Shown here piece by piece: positions 63,980 through 64,000 of a stretch of DNA of 64,000 nt. The stretch is from NCBI GenBank assembly GCA_964485695.1, contig CAZAKZ010000010.1:12389-76388 (forward strand), in the 5' to 3' direction. The DNA comes from CAZAKZ01 sp964485695. GTDB lineage: Bacteria > Planctomycetota > JAFGQW01. The notes beneath the pieces were generated by a model. The model had not been told where the DNA came from. It saw nothing but the letters and a program-made list of their open reading frames with translations, and did no database searches. The position numbers and the translations under genes were made by a program. Numbering within the stretch: the first letter of the stretch is position 1; each line of letters opens with the position of its first letter.

Positions 63980-64000
63980 TAGTCGTGATGTGATATGCTT

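Overview
The window is high-GC, densely coded bacterial chromosome. Its character is that of a Planctomycetota-like or similar large-genome soil/aquatic lineage. The evidence is many signal-peptide proteins of unknown function, a Tat-exported sulfatase, a GH172 (DUF2961) protein, a DUF4091 protein, a DUF1570 protein, very long TPR proteins, a squalene-cyclase-like repeat protein and a secreted trypsin-like protease with appended beta domains. No rRNA, tRNA, CRISPR array, plasmid or phage module is visible. The taxonomic statement is an inference from protein content only.

Layout. 1-4.9 kb: four family-4-type glycosyltransferases on the minus strand (the first cut by the window edge), two pairs joined by ATGA overlaps; probably exopolysaccharide or surface-glycan assembly. 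5.0-9.0 kb: a minus-strand protein-quality operon (two Hsp20 proteins, DnaK, a DnaJ-type co-chaperone) preceded by a near-perfect sigma-54 -24/-12 promoter. 9.5-12.9 kb: a divergent pair, a HEAT-like protein and a degenerate HD-GYP protein, which seem to share an N-terminal domain. 13.0-14.4 kb: a sigma-54 enhancer-binding protein with a PAS-like sensor, the obvious but unproven candidate activator for the heat-shock promoter. 14.6-16.6 kb: nucleoside salvage (cytidine deaminase, uridine phosphorylase, purine nucleoside phosphorylase). 16.7-20.5 kb: two secreted proteins. 20.7-21.7 kb: SprT-like metalloprotein and a hotdog thioesterase.

21.9-34.8 kb: a plus-strand block of exported proteins: GH172 enzyme, beta-helix/PA14 protein, and a giant 2,867-residue FecR-like/VIT/VWA/TPR protein. 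35.0-37.0 kb: a membrane glycosyltransferase, followed by a 240-bp highly structured non-coding element bounded by two matching hairpins (IS200/IS605- or omega-RNA-like). 37.3-41.8 kb: histidine kinase with an N-terminal NAD-binding-like domain, its response regulator, and an SLC13-type anion transporter. 42.0-45.3 kb: BNR/VPS10-like propeller protein. 45.4 kb: a 98-bp long hairpin. 45.5-51.3 kb: DUF4091 glycosidase-like protein, an MGMT-like DNA-binding protein and a large KamA-family radical SAM protein. 51.5-52.6 kb: Rpn-type nuclease. 52.8-64.0 kb: exported toroid protein, exported propeller protein, sulfatase, TPR protein, zinc alcohol dehydrogenase, DUF1570 metallopeptidase-like protein, and a beta-helix protein that ends abruptly in AT-rich sequence at the right edge.

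Most interesting points: the sigma-54 control of the chaperone operon with its own enhancer-like palindromes; the DnaK with a Cys/His-rich tail; a C-terminal module shared by three secreted proteins in this window; the giant VWA/TPR protein; and the structured 37-kb element.
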